Source: Patagioenas fasciata (lineage: Eukaryota > Chordata > Aves > Columbiformes > Columbidae). Taken from it: 64,000 nt of DNA. The translations under genes were made by a program, and so were the position numbers. A model generated the notes under the pieces. It had not been told where the DNA came from. It searched no databases and saw only the letters and a list, made by a program, of their open reading frames with translations. The stretch lies in NCBI RefSeq assembly GCF_037038585.1, contig NC_092525.1, forward strand, positions 17,526,867-17,590,866, read 5' to 3'. Positions 25,253 through 40,200 of this stretch are shown here, in pieces (within the stretch, counting starts at the first letter, position 1; each line of letters opens with the position of its first letter).

Positions 25253-28200
25253 CTGAGGAACAGAGGAACAGGCGTGTTTAGGGAATGGCCAGGAGCAGAC
25301 AGGTGTCTAAAAAGCTCAAATTTTGTTAATATGTGATTTTTATAAGTAAAATACCCACAGCAGCACAGCCTAATTGCAGGTGTAACCATCAGATATCCAA
25401 AGCTGCACCTACAACATTGGACTAGGTTGTCATCTTGTCCAAAATCAAACATTGGATGAAGTTCAACCAAAAGCAGAAGCCGCCTGGAAACTCAGCAATG
25501 GAGCTGCCGATCCCATCCCTGGCTGCAAGGGTGATTTAAATATCCCTGTGGATGTCCCCTCCTGACCAGTGGACCAAGCCCTGCCCTGCAGAAGGAGGGC
25601 TAACGCCATCGCTCTTCAGACAGACCGTCACACCGAGGGGTGGCTCCTACCAGCGCTAGTGTACAGAGATGTTTCAGAGGATTGCAGCCTCTGCCCAAAG
25701 CACTGAGAACCTTTGCTGTCTCTCAGACAGGATTCCTGGTGACTGTGAACAGGGCTGCTGCATTTATTACTATTTATTTGTTATTATTTATTTATTTATA
25801 AATTATATACAATTTATTATTATTGATAGGACAAGGGGTGATGGTTTTAAAGTAAAGGAAGAGAGATTCAGGCTGGACATGAGGAAGAAATTTTTTATGC
25901 TGAGGGTGGTGAGAGCCTGTCCCAGGTTCCCAGAGAGGTGGTGGATGCCCCATCCCTGTAGACATCCCAGGCCAGGCTGGACGGGGCTCTGAGCAACGTG
26001 AGCTGGTGAAGATGTCCCTGCTCATGGCAGGGGTGGCACTGGGGGAGCTGGGAAGGTCCCTTCAACACAAACCATCCTGTGATTCTGTGATTTATGGCAG
26101 CTCTGCCGTTATCCCAGAGTACTGATGTGGAAGCACCAGCGCTCCCAGTGCTGCCCAACTCCATCCACGTAGTGACGTGCCAGCGGTGGAAAGAGTGAGG
26201 GTTGCGGCCAAGTCCGTCAGTCCTTCCGCCGGCTGGCGTGTAAGCTCTGAGCTAAATCATTTTTCAATTGTCTGACTAAGAGGACGTACGTCCAGGATGG
26301 AGAAAACTGAATGGCCATAAAGAGGATTGAAATTCTTCCGTCTTGGCAGAATGTGTCACTGCTCTCCTCACTCCGCTGGACAACATTTCTGTGCAGCAGG
26401 AAAATGGCTCTCCAAGGGGCCAGACCCAACGTGCAGATGTTTGCTTTGGAAGTCACACATGCCTCCTTCAGACACAACAGGATGTCAATAGAACCATTAA
26501 CATTCAATTGTAATGTACTGGTGAGGCAGCCCGAACAAAAAGGTGATGAAAATTTCCTGCAGCACATGTTCCAGAGCATTTTTAAAGTGAAAAAAAGGAA
26601 TTCTGTATGGTTATGGCTGATGGCTTCACCGCCACCCAAATCGCTCAAGGGCTGTACAGCACCACCAGCCAGAGATTGGTCACTTCGTTACAAAGTCATT
26701 TTTTCTTTAAACAGTAACCCCAAATCTCTGGCCAGGTAGCTCAGCACTGATCTTAAAAATATTTTGATGTAAAGAGTTAACATGTGGAGCTCTGAGATAA
26801 CATGCACACCATTTTCCCATCAGGTCTCTGTGTCACTCCAGACTGGCCATGTCACCTCCCTTTGTCCCCTGCCATTAGGTGGGATTTCAGTGGTGGCCAT
26901 TTTGTGTCATTCCTGTTCCTTTTGCTTAGCAAAAAAGCCATTTTGAAACCTCTGTGAAGTGTGCATTTGAAACAAAAAATTAATTGGAGCTCACATGCGG
27001 AGCATGGGCATTTTATAGCCAAGCCTGGCTGAAGGATTCATTTCTTGTTAGGTTAACAAATAAGACAGATTTTTCCAACAAAATCACCATGCGGTTGAGT
27101 GAATAATTTTGAAACCACTTGGCTTAGCCCAAGAGGACATTTGGAAATAATTATCATCAATTTTGTTACTTATTCAAGCTGAAAAACCTCGATGATGACT
27201 TGCTCGAGTCATTTAAAAACAACAACTAAGACACCATTATATAAAGATTGGAATATGTTTAGGCAAACATAAATTACCGGCTTCATTACAGACTAACCCG
27301 GTGAAATTTTATGGCCTGTGCTACACAGGTCAGAACAAAATCTGACCTTGAAACCATTTAATCTATGACTCAGAACTAGTGAGGAGCCAGTTAATCTCAA
27401 AAAGAAAACCCACCAAAACCCACATATCCAGCTCCTTTTAAGGTTTGTATTGACATAAATAAATGTTTCTTTGACCTCACCCAGCAGCCAACAGCTCCAT
27501 CAGACCTCTAATGTAACCGGCCACACCGTGCACTGTAAAACCATGCTGCATGAGGCCAAAAAACGACTGACATCCAAATTTTTCCAGTGTCCTGAAGTGG
27601 GAGAAGCTCCGAACCCCACAGTATGATGGGGCTGATGTTGCTGTATGTGCTTAACATGGGGTTATTATGTCAGGAGGGGCTGGAGGTGCTAACTGAGGAG
27701 GCTGGGGGGTGAGGAGGCAGGAGACCTGGCAGGAGGAAGGGGAGATCAGAACTGCATTTTTCAAGCCCGGTGAATAAAAGGAAAGCAACTCGCTCTGGAA
27801 ACTGGGACACAAACAGGGCAAGATGAACACGCGTTTGGAAATGAGGAGACGCCGAGGGGCACATAACAGAGTCAGAACAGCCTCGGTAGTGTATGTGAGC
27901 TCCAGGCACAGCTGGATGTCAGGGGCAATCAGAACCAACCCTCTGAACAGCTGGCTGCTTGCCTAATTGCGCTAGAGAAAGCAGATGCATTTTGTCTCCG
28001 CTTTAAAAACATAAGCTCAGGCAGTACAAAAATGCAGCTCGCAGCCAATTACCTGTGATTTTTCCACTGACGCCGTGTGTTTGTCGCACATCGGGCTGAT
28101 TTCCATCCCTCTTTCTCGCTCTTTGTCTCCCTGCTGGAAGAACTCCTCCATGATCCTGTCCGTCCACTGCCGGTACAGCTCCAGAGACTTTGTGGGATTA

Positions 28201-31200
28201 CTCAAGTCCGCACAATGTACCATATTTCGGAGAACCTGCAATTACATTAATCAGAAAACTCATAAAATCAAATGGAAAAAGAGGATGGTTTCAAGCTGTA
28301 TCTGCTTGCTTAATTCAGAACATTTAACCACAAGACTCTTTGATTATGCAACAGCCTATAAAAATATTAACATCAGAACATCTCCGTATATGAGACGAGC
28401 TGCTATGGTCTGCTTCAAAAGTAAAACGTGCTGTATGTTTTTCAGACAACTCATTATTTACATGGGGTGCAGTTGTGGCAATGTTAATTACATCATATAG
28501 GTTTGTTTTTGAATGCAGGTGCTTCCCACCATTCATAATTTACTTCCATATGCTCTCAGATGGTTAAATGCTCCTGCTTTATTAAATGAGTAATATCCCT
28601 TCTACACACACAAAAAACGCGCCTGACTAACTGTGGCCACAAGGATTTCGGCAGCAACAGAGAGACCTGTTTTAATATCTTAAATAAAAATGTAAGGAGA
28701 GCCTTCCCATGAGACTGTTCCTAAGAAGTTGGCCATCAAAGTGGAGAGAAGATCAGGATATCTCTTGTCCTACCAACTCCGTATTCCTGTTCCAGGATGG
28801 CTCTGTCATTTCTATAAATCAAGGATTAGATTATATAGGGAACAGACTGCACATCACTAATTTCAGCTCGGTGAGAGAGTTGTTTTGGGTGTGGAGTTAC
28901 AAATTAAATTCTTGCAGTCTCGCAAGACTTTTTTGACATGAGAAACAAATGGGAGAAAGTAGCGAGGAAATTCGGGAGCCCTCCAAAACTCAGCCTTAGA
29001 GATTAACTTCAGAAGAATGTGCGTGTTTGCAGTTCCATGCTCTAAGTGTTAAAAACATAATCCCCTTCATCTAAAATGTATGGGACCACCTTGTACCTCT
29101 TTATGGTGCAGAACAGAAGAAAACAGTTGCTGAAAATTTACGTCAGTAGCTTCCATACATGGCCCACTTAAAAGCCACAGCAAAAACAAGAGCGTGGTTT
29201 CTTCAATCCTGATCAAAATACCCCAAATCCAGGACATGTGGCTGATGTACCTGTATTCTGTCCGTGTAGTTGTCCAGAAGGAGGACTCCCGAACTGGTCA
29301 CCTTCTTGGTTTCCACCATAGTCTTCAGATCCGCTAACAGACTCATGTGCTTGGACATATCTGTCGCCAATACCTTTAGAGAAGTGAAAATAGGATCTCA
29401 GTACAGGCAACCACACAAAGAAACCAGTTTTGTGTCTCAGAACAGGAGTGGTGTGTGCACAGCCCATACCATGTCGATCACCATCTTCCTGAGCGTCTGC
29501 CGCTGTTTCTTGGTCAGGTTCTGGAAGATGTCGCAGTGCTCCTCTTGGAGCAGTTTGAAACCCACGGCCAGGTGGTGGTTCTCCAAGACGGATTCATCAT
29601 TGTACATCAGGGCTAGTTCGGAATCTAGCAAAACAACACCAAGATGTGACTCCAGTGTGGGAAATGTGTGATTTCAAAAAGCAAACGCTTGTCCTGGGTA
29701 CTGAAACGTTTGCAATAAATGTATGCAATAAATTGGGAAAAAAATGTATTTTTTTGTTTCATGTGTGCCAAGAGCGTGTGGTTTTCTAATCTGAGCACAT
29801 ATGTATGTAATATAAACAGCCCTCTGCTCGGTTATAACGAACAAAATAGCACTTGGTTGACTTAGTGACGGGCTTCAGAATCACTGACGACAGAAAGCAT
29901 GAATCCTGCAAACGCACTTTCCAAAAAAGAACAATACCCATATTTTGGAACCAAGATACATACTTAGCCTGTTGCAGAACACAATATGAACCACAATATT
30001 TAGCTTTATCGTTGTCAATAGCAATAGCATTATTTATCTTACATGAATGAAAATATTTGCACTCAGGACTGGAAGAATTATTATGCGCTAACAAGTTGTA
30101 ATATTCACAAGATTCAAGGGCGTTTTGCAAATTGTACAATAGCTTTCTCTGATAGGAATTTCATTTTAATTACTGCTTTATTTCAAAATGCCTAGTTTAC
30201 TGCACAATATTTTGAGAAAGCAATTCAATCTGAAAGTCATAATTTCTGACCTCACTGTAATGTATTTCCATTAGTTTCCAAGTTTGCAGATGGAATTATT
30301 ATTGTATTTGAAACAAAACTCACTTGTATTAATAAGAAATTGATTGGAGACCCCGGGGTGATCCACATCATGAATTGCAGCTGCAAAAATCGCAGCAAGG
30401 ATTTCCAAATCAGTGAAGACAGCCTAGCAAGGAAAACAAGGAATTTGTCAGAAAAGTCCCTATGTTATATCTCTCAACGGTTCAAAAGGCTGATTCAGAG
30501 AAACAAATTGTGCTTTTAAAATTAGTTTTCTGAGGACAAGACATTTACTCAGAAGAAAGGTCTACAAGCAGCATGTGCTCTTTAAGATGAACCAGAGATT
30601 CCGGGCAAAGCCGCTGCTGAAATTTCTTCATGGTGATTTCCCTGGCAGAAAACTGAGCCCTTGGAAGAGCAGGCAGCTGCTTTTTGCAAGTCTGAGGGTT
30701 ACTGAATCAGCTTAGGGGCTTTTTTATCAACGTTCACATAGGCAGTGTGATGTTTTTAAGCCGTCATCCCACATTAAAACGCAAAACACTGAGCTCAAAC
30801 TAGGGAACTCACATCCAGCGCAGGGGTCGAGAGCAGAACATGTGTGGACTGGGCAACGTCGGCGGCATGGAGGCTGTTGTGGTAGGCGACATCCGAGTGG
30901 TAGTGATCTTCCAGCGTCATCATGTACGTGACAAAAGTGTCTGATGAGATCTTGAATGTTTTCAGCAGATCTCGCTCCTGTATAATAAACGGTACAAGCA
31001 CACATGCATACATTAAATAAGGATGTCATATGGTAGAAGGCAACAAAACAGAAAGTAATTAGAAACTAAAATAGTGGTGTAAAAGAAGAGCAAATTTCAT
31101 CAGCAAATCACTAACCTGAAATATAGCATACATAATGCAGGTGAGAGGCCTGTTGTGGGAATACCTTGCAACGTTAAATATGTTGAGACCCCACTTGTTC

Positions 31201-34200
31201 AGATCTTCCAGTTCCTTTTGAAAGGACAAAAAGAGTACAGTTACAACACTTTTCAAGACGATTCTGCATTTATCACTCACACCGTGTCTTTTGCATTCTC
31301 TAAAAGCTTAAAAAGATGCAAATTCAATCTTCATTATGTAAGTGCACGAACACACAGACTTAATAAAGTACATGAACACCGAGTAACTGTGAAGGGCTGA
31401 TGTCAAACCACCTGCACAAGGAGACGACACTTCTCTGTGTGGCAGGGGAATTATTTGTGATGCGTGTTCCCAGGTAGCAAGAAAAAACACCCCTATCAGG
31501 GACAAAGGCCCCACAGCCAGTTTGCTGGATGTAGCACTGTTAGACCGTGTTGAGAATTAGTCTCCTCAGCCTTCGTTTCAGTTTTGCATCATTTTAGGGA
31601 TATTTTCAATGAATTTATGGACACAAGAATATTCTGTCAGCGTCTGGAACCGCCAATTACAGCATTTGTAATGGCCACATCCCACCAGTCCATCCCCCGC
31701 TTCCAGATAACACTGATTCTCCCAGAACTGCAAGAATCTGTCATACCTTGGCCAGATGGTCTTCCTTTTCTGTTTTCACACCAAACCGTGAGATGCTGGT
31801 GTTGTTTAAGCTCGAGCTATGCATTAATTTTTTCACTCCACTGATCTGTGTCATGAGCTGCTGTTTTTTCTTCTTCTCTCTGTCCTTCTGGGTGGGAGAA
31901 GGAATCTCCACATCATTCTGCTTGTCTATAACAAATAAGGGTGAAATGAGTCAACATCATTTGCACTGCGAGCACCCATCACATCTCCCCCCACTCAGAT
32001 CAACTCATAGCTTTGCTGATTAAGTGGTTCTGCACACCAGTTCAAACCCAAGTGTTTCTGCCAGGAGCCTTGTCTAATTTTGGGACCAAACTGAACCAAA
32101 ATCAAAACAAAAAAGGTCACACAACCAAGATGGAACCTTCCCACTGAGCGCTGCTGGGACACGAGGACCAGGCTGCTCCCATTGCAGCCAGTTCCAAGCT
32201 GCATCGCCTGGGGAAGCGGCTCATGCCCAGGAACTCCAGGTTCTGCTTACGGCCAGATCTCAATTTTTATTACTTATTTTCAGGAAAATAAAATATATAT
32301 TCAAACAACACATTTTTCCTCAATAAAGTATATAAGCATATATTTTCACATTCACTCGACTGATACTTACTAGGGCAAAACCCACCTCCACACCCCCTGC
32401 TTTTAAAACACCAACCCAATAACAAATTGATGTCACTGATTTAATTTATTAAAGGTTTGCCCTTTACAAATATAGAATAACATACAACACACGGGCCGTG
32501 TTTCTGTTGTCATGCTCAGAGATAGCAACAATCTTGGGGCACAACAAGTAGGGACCTAATGGGGCAAAACTTGGCTGTGGAGATGTGTTTAATAAATAAA
32601 TCTGTCTACATATGCTACTTACTGCCTCTACAACTGATTTACTTGCTGCAGTAAAATGGAGATACAGTGGCTCATTACTTTCCTACTAAGTGTCATGAAC
32701 TGTTAGAAAAGGCAACTATAATATCTTTGCACCTTTGTACCTCTGAGGACCTCTGGAGGGACGAGGCATTCAGGCATTAGTTACTTTTGCATTGACTTAA
32801 TTAAAAATCTCAAAATAAGAACGACCAGTGTGGCTGCCGCACGGCAATTAAGAAGGAAGCCATTATTCACAGCAACAGCCAAGCTGACATCAGTGGGTGT
32901 TTCCCTCGTGGGTTTTTGCTGGAAACCGGTGTCCTTGTGCTCAGTGACCAAACGGTGACCGCAGGACTGGCCCCATTCCTTGGTGTCTTCCTCAACTCAG
33001 TTAAAAAAGTCAAGAGACCGAATGAAGCAACATTATCTGGGTTTAATATCTGTAAGTTACCCCAATCTTGCAATCACTCTTTGGAGATAAATGATCCATT
33101 TTGTTCTATCCACACAGTTCTTTTTTTTCTTTGTTTCAACTTCAGTTGTAAACTCCAGTTATCTTGCATGTTCTTTTGATTTTTAAACCAAATTTTAGGG
33201 GCAAAAAACCTAATTCATAAAAATGCAACAGCATGACTTTCTAAAAAAAAGCTTTAAGATCCTTTTAAAAGCTTTACTCATTTCTTTCTAATCTGAGCAA
33301 TCAAGTTGCAATCTGGCCTGATCTGGAGAGCCTGAACTACACAGGATTAACATGGCCTGAAGTGGTTGAGTGTCCCTCAAAGTGCCCCAAAATGGCGAGG
33401 ACGTCACCATCACAGAACACGGAGAAGCAGCAGAACAGGAATGAACAAGACTGTCTGTATCCAGGCTCCACTAACTCGAGTGTATGTGTGGTTTATTAGT
33501 GTTATCTTTGGTCCACATTAATTCATGTCCTGGATGTCACGATGAAGCTGAGCGATAAGACAGGGCAAGCGGATTCCCACAAAGCAACTCCAGACTTCCA
33601 CGGTTTATTAATGATGTGATGTGTCCTAAATACACGCGGTAGTTCCAGTTGCAACTGGCTATTGAAATCACTTTTAAATCCCTTAATGGAAATAATGGTG
33701 TGTCATAACCATGAGTGCATTCTGGGCCACCTTAACCGCAGGGCACAAGTTCCCCACGAGCTCCGGCACCCCATGGACGCTCAGCATTTGAAGCTGTTGG
33801 ACTCAAGAGATACATGTGTGAAGGTCCTCTGCTAAGCTTTGTTTTATATGCAAATGCTCACAAATTCTAAGCTGCTTAAAAACTCAGAAAATTGTATTTT
33901 GCATAGCAAATATATTTTGTAAACAGAGGGGATGAATTCATGGCAGTAGTCCTATGAGTTCCAACAAAACTAATGAAATGCAAAATATTCTCTTTACTCT
34001 TCATTCTGACTTCCAGTGCAAAATGAACCAAGACACACAAAGTAATATATAAAATCCCTGGGCTGAACCTGAAGGGTGAAGATGCAGCTGGGAGAGGCAG
34101 CAGTTGCAAAGATGAGAGTGTGCAGCCGGGTTTGTGTGACTTTGTCCTTTACGTAAGGTCAACACAAAAATCAAAAAGTCAAATATTGCATAATGCAGGT

Positions 34201-37200
34201 CCCGATAAGTCAATTCGATGCGAACAGAAAAATCTTTTGATTTGAAGAAGGAATTCTTCTGTGGGTAGACTTATTCAAACACTGCATTATTTCCCTCCTC
34301 ATATCCATTTTGAAAGTGAAAAATCAAAACATTTAAATAATGCTCTGCCCCGAAGGAGAACTGGGCACAAGCATCGACCAGTGGCTGCTATTAATTGTTA
34401 TTTTTGAGTCACCTTACCCAGGAAAGTGTTGGAGATGTACTCGGACACCTGGTTGCCAGAGCGGCTCATCTCGGAGAGGTGTGTCAGCTCCCGGTTCAGC
34501 ATCCTCTTGAACTGCGAGGGGAAGAGAACACACAAAGATGGCATTTTTCTGACTGCTTTTCCCACTTCACCCAGCTCCAACTGTAGCACAAGCAAGTCCA
34601 CAAAGAGGATGCTAAAATGAAAATTAAGGAGGTATTTGGAACAGAGTCAGCGACATATGGTTTCATTCAGACACTGTTCAGTGTCATCATGCCTAGATAT
34701 TTCTTTTCAGTACACTAAACTACAAAATTGATATCCTTTAAAAATGCATATTAGTTTTTACTGTAACAAATGAGAGATAACATTTCAGGCAATCTCCTTG
34801 AAAGATCAAATTCTTGTCTTGGTTTTAAATTTCACAGCCTATAACCTTCTCCTGTTCTTGAATTTTCTAAGTTCGCTCCATTTTGAATTATGCAAGTAAA
34901 AGACAATAGTATATGTTCAGACCAGAACCAAGGAGAAATATGCCATAAAGCTGAAGATCTGCTCGGATCATTACAGTAAAATGTGGGATTCAAGCATTTC
35001 CTAACCCAGATATAAATGCAATGATCCTCCTCATTTTCTAATCACACATTTTCATTGCTGCATCATTTTATCCCGTAACAGTGAATTCTCAAAGGATAAA
35101 AAAAATTTACATACATATATGTTGCATGCATGCTACAGAGATATGTTTATCTCTTGCCATACAGTACACATAAATAACCATTTAAAAAGCGCGTTTTCCT
35201 TACAGAGGTTTAATCCAAGCAACACAGCACAAAACCCAGTCATTTATAAACCTTAAGATTTTAAACCCACCTTAATGTAACCCCAAGACACAGATAACAA
35301 ATAGTTTGCCTCAGGCATTTTGGAAAACTCCACGGCACCGTCCACAAATCCTCCCGGAGAAACCGCCGGTCAGGCAGGAGAGCAGCTCCTCGGGCACACG
35401 GGCACCCCCCTTCCCCGCCAACAACAAAAAAAACCAGCGTTCAAAGGCGGCGATCCCCCAAAAACCCGGTGTTCGCTAATCCCAGACAAAGCCCAGCCTG
35501 GCACAGCATCCTTGCAGAGGGCTGAACGTGGGTGTATTTGCTCGCAGGAGAGAATAATGAAATCAGGGCTTGCACGAAGAAAGGAGAACTAATCCGAGGG
35601 GATTCAGCTGGAAGCGCTTATGAATTATGAATCGTCCTGGTTGCCGGGGTGGCTGAGGGGGGTCCCCGCTCCGCATCAGCCTCGCTCAGCTGAGCCGCAC
35701 GACAAAAAAATGATGCTGGTTTCTGAGGGGTTGCCAGCTTGAGTAACACAGCCATCTTTTTATAAGGAAGATTAAAATGGAGGAAACTCTGTGCATATTT
35801 AAATAAGCCAAAAGTAGGCAGTAGTCTCTTACTCCATTTCTGCTTTTTTTTTTTTTTAATCATCTTCATTACAGAGACTGAGGATTTTCAAATCAGGTAT
35901 TCATGCTTTTAAAAGCATAATTTTTTCCATTTTCAGTGTGAACATAAATTTCTTCCCCTAAAGGCAAAATGAGGCAACGTAGCAAAATACACCTTTACAA
36001 ACTGGTACCTTTTACCTTTCCAGTAAAAGGCATAAACCAGTGATACCCTTAGAACTGTAATGTCAGCCCACAATCACAGCGTAAGATTTTAATAAATCCT
36101 TTCTTGCAAGATTATATTGACAATCTAAATTTTGAGATTCAGTCATTATTTTTTACTTTAAACTGAAATGCAATCACTTTATTAGGAAGCTATAGCTGTC
36201 CCTTTAGCACAGAATCAAAAGCAAAGCCCATCGCGCTGTGCGTGCGATACAGATCCCAGCCAGGAGTCACCGCGGCGGTGCCGCTGCCACCACTCCAGGA
36301 CGTCCTTGGTGGGCGCCGGTTGTGACACGAAAAGTGCAATCTTGGCTCTAAAATTATTTCCTTTCTCTGACTGCCTTGGTTAAACGCTATTTATTGGGCT
36401 CTCCTGGCATGATGTCATGAGGCTGTGATGTCATGTGTGTCCCTGTGGGATACAGGCGAGAGAGGGATATGAAGGATGTAGTCTTGTGGGATACAGGCAT
36501 TAATGGGATGTGAAGGATGCCGTCTCGGGGGATACAGGCAGAAATGGGAGGTGAAAGATGCCATCTCGGGGGATACAGGCAGAAATGGGACGTGAAGGGT
36601 GTCGTCTCGTGGGATACAGGCAGAAATGGGACGTGAAGGGTGTTGTCTCATGGGATACAGGCAGAAATGGGACGTGAAGGGTGTAGTCTCGTGGGATACA
36701 GGCAGAAATGGGATGCGAATGGTGGTGTCTCGTGGGCTACAGGCAGAAATGGGATGTGAAGGATGCCATCTCAAGGGATACCAGCAAGAGAGGGATGTGA
36801 AGGATGCTGGATGCCCAGGAGGGCATCCCACAGTGCTGGGTCATGGGCAGGGGCTCACAGGGTCTCCACTAAACTCTGTGCCAACCAAAAGGCTTTTTGA
36901 AACTCCGAAGAGAAACCTTAGTGATGGAGAGCAAGCAGCAGCAAGAGTGAAAACCAAGCAAGAGAAAGCCCGTGGGAAGAGAGCTCTGCCCCTTATCGTT
37001 CCTCACGGTGACGTATTTTCCCCGGTCACAAGCACCAGACACGTGAGCACTCCCACAGACTGCCAGCGAAGCATGTGCTGAAACATTTCCCTGGATCGAG
37101 GCCTTTATCTTTCCAAGGAAAAACACCATAATCAGATGATCACACAAACGGCGACGTTGAATCAGTGGGGTTTCCTACACAATCACCCCTTTCAGACAAA

Positions 37201-40200
37201 TAACCCCAAGTGGTGGACAAACATTTGAAAAAAATGCCTTTACCTCACAACTGGTTTCAGACAGTACACAAAGGGGAGTTGCTGCCTTTTCACAGAGGCA
37301 CAGAGCAATTAAATGGCCTCCACAAGGTCACCCAAGCCATCTGCAGCAGAGATGCGGACAGATAAAAGACCTTGGGATCCTCATATCTGATCTTTAACCA
37401 GAACTCTGTCCCCTTCATCTCCTCCAAAAGCCTTAATCTTGCTCCCTTTTCCAGACTTTTCATCAGTAACCTTTTATAAACGCAGACAGCAGGATTACAG
37501 CTCTGCTGAAAGGAGCATCGGCGCCCAACCCAGCCGAGACACCCATGGTGCTGTGAGAACACCCACATGCTTTGCAAAAATTTATTGCAATTTACCATCT
37601 GAATGATGCTGGCACCTAAGCAGGGTTTATTTAATAACACAATACCCTTTTTAAAAACACCGCAGTTCAGCATGCTGACGGTGCGCTCAGTTATCGCAGT
37701 ATCTTCACTGCTCCTGGAGGCTATCTGGGATTTTTCCGGAGCTTCCCTTGATGTGAGGATGCTCTGGAGTGACATCCGAGCTGCTTTGCCATTTGCCTGT
37801 GGGAAGAAGGCACGTTGCTGCTCCTGTGCACAGATCAATGCCTGATGTCATGTGCAAACCTCTGTAACGATCCCTTCGTTAAATCGATCTGACAGCGAAG
37901 GGTAAAACAAACAGATTGCACGCTAGCAATGAGAAAATACCAACTGCTCTGCCATTAAGCAAACAGACGCGGTGCGGCTTCAAAGAGCTCGTGCGTGAGC
38001 GCAGCGCGGCCCTTGGCTCGGCAATTACAATAATGCCTATCAGCAACAAGGGGACGTGTGCTGTTATTTTCATAATTAATAATCATCTTGGTGCCTTTAA
38101 CGAAGGAAATAAGCACTGATAACCTCACCATACAAGATGGGAACTGAGGCACATGCAACCATACGCGTGCGCACACGCAAGGATGCGCACGGGAGGGAAT
38201 GCCCACCCCGATTCGAGCAGGTTTTGCCTTAAAAAGAAGCAAAAATCGGGAAACGGGCTTGGGGCTCCCTTCTCTCTACCCCAAACTCTGATCACAGGAC
38301 CACACAATTAACACATTCAACTGATGAAAAGAGTGCAGATAACATAAATAAGATGAAGCCCCAAACTGAAATTATGAATAAGCAGATACACATGGCTGTG
38401 CAGCTGACCTTCCCAGCACAGCGCAGAGGTCTAAAACCATCTGGAGGGTTGTGTGAGAAAAAGCCATCACATCGCCTGGAGTCTTCCTGTTTTGCATGCT
38501 CTGAAGGAACTGCAAAAGTCATCTGAACCAAATTAAGTCTCCCAGAAATCGAATCATTCTTTGATTACCAGCAGTGACCCTTTTTTTTTTTTTTTGTGTA
38601 TTCTCTGGTAAAGGGAATCACAGTTTCTTTCCAGGCGTGCGTGCGGTAATTTCCTTGATTACTGTTGGGAAAGTTCACTCACAGTTCCCCTCTTGGCTGT
38701 TCACGTTCTCTGCACCAGCAGTTGCTTTATTTGCTTGTTTCATCCTTTCGGCTGCAGCGTGGGGCTGAACGCTGGCACCGGCACACGGCTCTGCAAGGGG
38801 ACACAACCACGGGGATTTCTGCAGGCACGTGGCAGCATCGGCATCAAATGCATGGCAGCTCCTTCTCCCCAGCCTAACCAAACACTGCAGGTGAAGCTCG
38901 CTTGTCTTTTTTTTTTTGTGCAAAGGAAGACAATCTGGCCTAATTTATGACAGGATTTGCCAGGTTTAAGAGCCCAAACATGCTGGGAACCTGCTGGCTC
39001 TGGGGCCACCATGTGTGACATGAGGTGGAGTCCAGGGCAGCATTCAGCCACACATGGGACGTCTCCCCCATGCTTCAGTGTGGAAAAGCCCACCTTTTTG
39101 GGTCTTTATGGCAGAAACGATTCTCCTCCTTTCCCAGGCAGGAGCCACAGACATTTCTTGGTCTTTCCAGTCCCACACCAGCTCCAGCGATAGTCCTGTA
39201 GTTATTCCTGTTCCTATTCCCCTTTGGAGTGCAGCATCAGAGGTGATCCTGGTGTTTCAGAAGGAGAATAAAGACAGGAGGATGTATCTGCTGCTGATGT
39301 AAATCCTTTGAAGTCAATTTATACCAGCTGAGGTTCCCGGAGGCCAAGAGTCCTTATGCAAAGAGGCTGCTTAAAAAAAGTTTTAGTCATTTGCAGGAGC
39401 TGAGGGCAATTTGGAGATAAAAGAGCTGCTGAGATGCTGCAGGGCTCAGGCCGGGAGTAACTGGGGAGAGTGGGGTCCCACCCTGCACTTTGATGGAGGA
39501 ATCTCGGTGCAGATCTCCAATGTGTAAAAATGTTTATAAACTCTGTTCCCAGCGACCCACCCTTCTGACGCAAACGTTACATCCCTGGCTCTTCCACCGC
39601 TCCTAGAAATCCTCAGAACAAAAGGATTTGTGATCCGAGGGTTCCTTTCGCCTTTGATTTCCACGCAAAGGCAGCTGGGCTTATTCCTTCTCAGCTTAAT
39701 TGCACTGAGTAAATCACTGCAGATCCAGAAGCGCGATTAAACTTCGGTGTAACTCCATTCGTTTCAACAGCTCGTCTCCCGGGGCCGACACTCACCTGGC
39801 CGTGTGACGGAGCAGGGATGAGAGTCCAGCCGGAAATTATTTACACACAGGAGGGAAATTACTCATCCGTGTATACGGCAACCAGGTCAAACAGCAAATG
39901 TGTAATGCTTTTGTCTGGAGCTGCAGGCGCTCGAAGGGAATGGATGTGACACTCAGGCGCAACTGCGGGTTTTTAAAAAGATGAGATTGGTCCCGTTGCC
40001 TGTGAGAAGCTGGAGGAAAGGTTTGTGAATCCCAAGCCCTCTTCATCCAACACGGACACCTCGCTCCTGTACAGCACAGAGACACTGAAACCCTTAAGCA
40101 GACAAAACTCACGGATTTGGGGTTTTGCCTGAGCAGAGGTAGAGCAAAGTTCACAGGTTGCAACCCCAAATTCCATTTGCTGTTTTCTTAAAAAGTCTGC

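Noticed and set aside
36415-36831. 138-residue minus-strand frame with repeated CLYPxRxHPSHPI-type wording
   Set aside because: It is a translation of the 41-bp minisatellite. 41 is not a multiple of 3, so the repeat is not maintained in one reading frame.
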